Shown: one piece after another, positions 63,928-64,000 of the stretch
Layout: each line of letters opens with the position of its first letter
Numbering within the stretch: position 1 is the stretch's first letter
DNA from: Chlorokybus atmophyticus
Taxonomy: Eukaryota > Streptophyta > Chlorokybophyceae > Chlorokybales > Chlorokybaceae
Direction: 5' to 3'
NCBI GenBank assembly: GCA_009103225.1
Contig: RHPI01002076.1
Coordinates: forward strand, 126,755 to 190,754
DNA length: 64,000 nucleotides
Notes under the pieces: generated by a model
What the model was told of the DNA's origin: nothing
The model's database searches: none
Seen by the model: the letters and a program-made list of their open reading frames with translations, nothing else
Position numbers and translations under genes: made by a program

Positions 63928-64000
<73 letters not shown>
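63924..64000. repeat. (AG)n microsatellite at the window edge
   Basis: AG tract with an ACAGAG interruption near 63945-63966, continuing past the window end. Confidence 0.96.

Overview
The window is nuclear DNA of an intron-rich eukaryote. GT-AG introns of about 70 to 750 bp, often with acceptors ending in TGCAG, interrupt every recognisable gene. The gene set (plant/fungal-type formamidopyrimidine-DNA glycosylase, an RBP45/47-like triple-RRM protein, a RecQ helicase with RQC and HRDC domains, a CNNM/CBS transporter) and two telo-box motifs (AAACCCTAA) near 5' gene ends point to the green lineage, most likely a green or streptophyte alga. This is an inference; no rRNA or organelle gene anchors it. 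I rebuilt exons by hand from reading frames, splice sites and family knowledge, so coordinates are CDS spans and UTRs are not defined. Left part, 1-19.4 kb, is gene-dense and conserved: the 3' part of a CNNM-type metal transporter gene (+); FPG DNA glycosylase (-); an RBP45/47-like RNA-binding protein (-) divergent from a BLM-type RecQ helicase (+) across 251 bp that holds an E2F-like site; an unrecognised Ser/Thr/Pro-rich protein (-); and, divergent from it, an MMTAG2-like protein (+). Right part, 19.4-64 kb, is accessory. It holds small multicopy families and their wrecks: three F-box-like fragments, three BTB/POZ copies and four RBR-type ubiquitin ligase copies (A and B intact on -, C disabled on +, D a decayed remnant on +). 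These sit among segmental duplications, a degenerate repeat array (29-34 kb), a four-copy repeat, long AG microsatellites (one holding an assembly gap) and many alternating purine-pyrimidine (GTGCGCATGC-like) tracts. Two observations stand out. First, the RBR ligases carry an extra C-terminal CCCH-type zinc finger (CX7CX6CX3H) after RING2, conserved in both intact copies. Second, the window is littered with perfect or near-perfect short inverted repeats (12-22 bp stems) whose sequences are mostly unrelated to each other. Comparing RBR paralogues shows some were born by copying a neighbouring segment in inverted orientation, so a snap-back or template-switch mutational process seems to be active. 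RBR copies A and B with their upstream flanks and a downstream-lying block form a tandem duplication of about 6-8 kb units, and copy C is an inverted copy abutting the second unit at about 55.6 kb.
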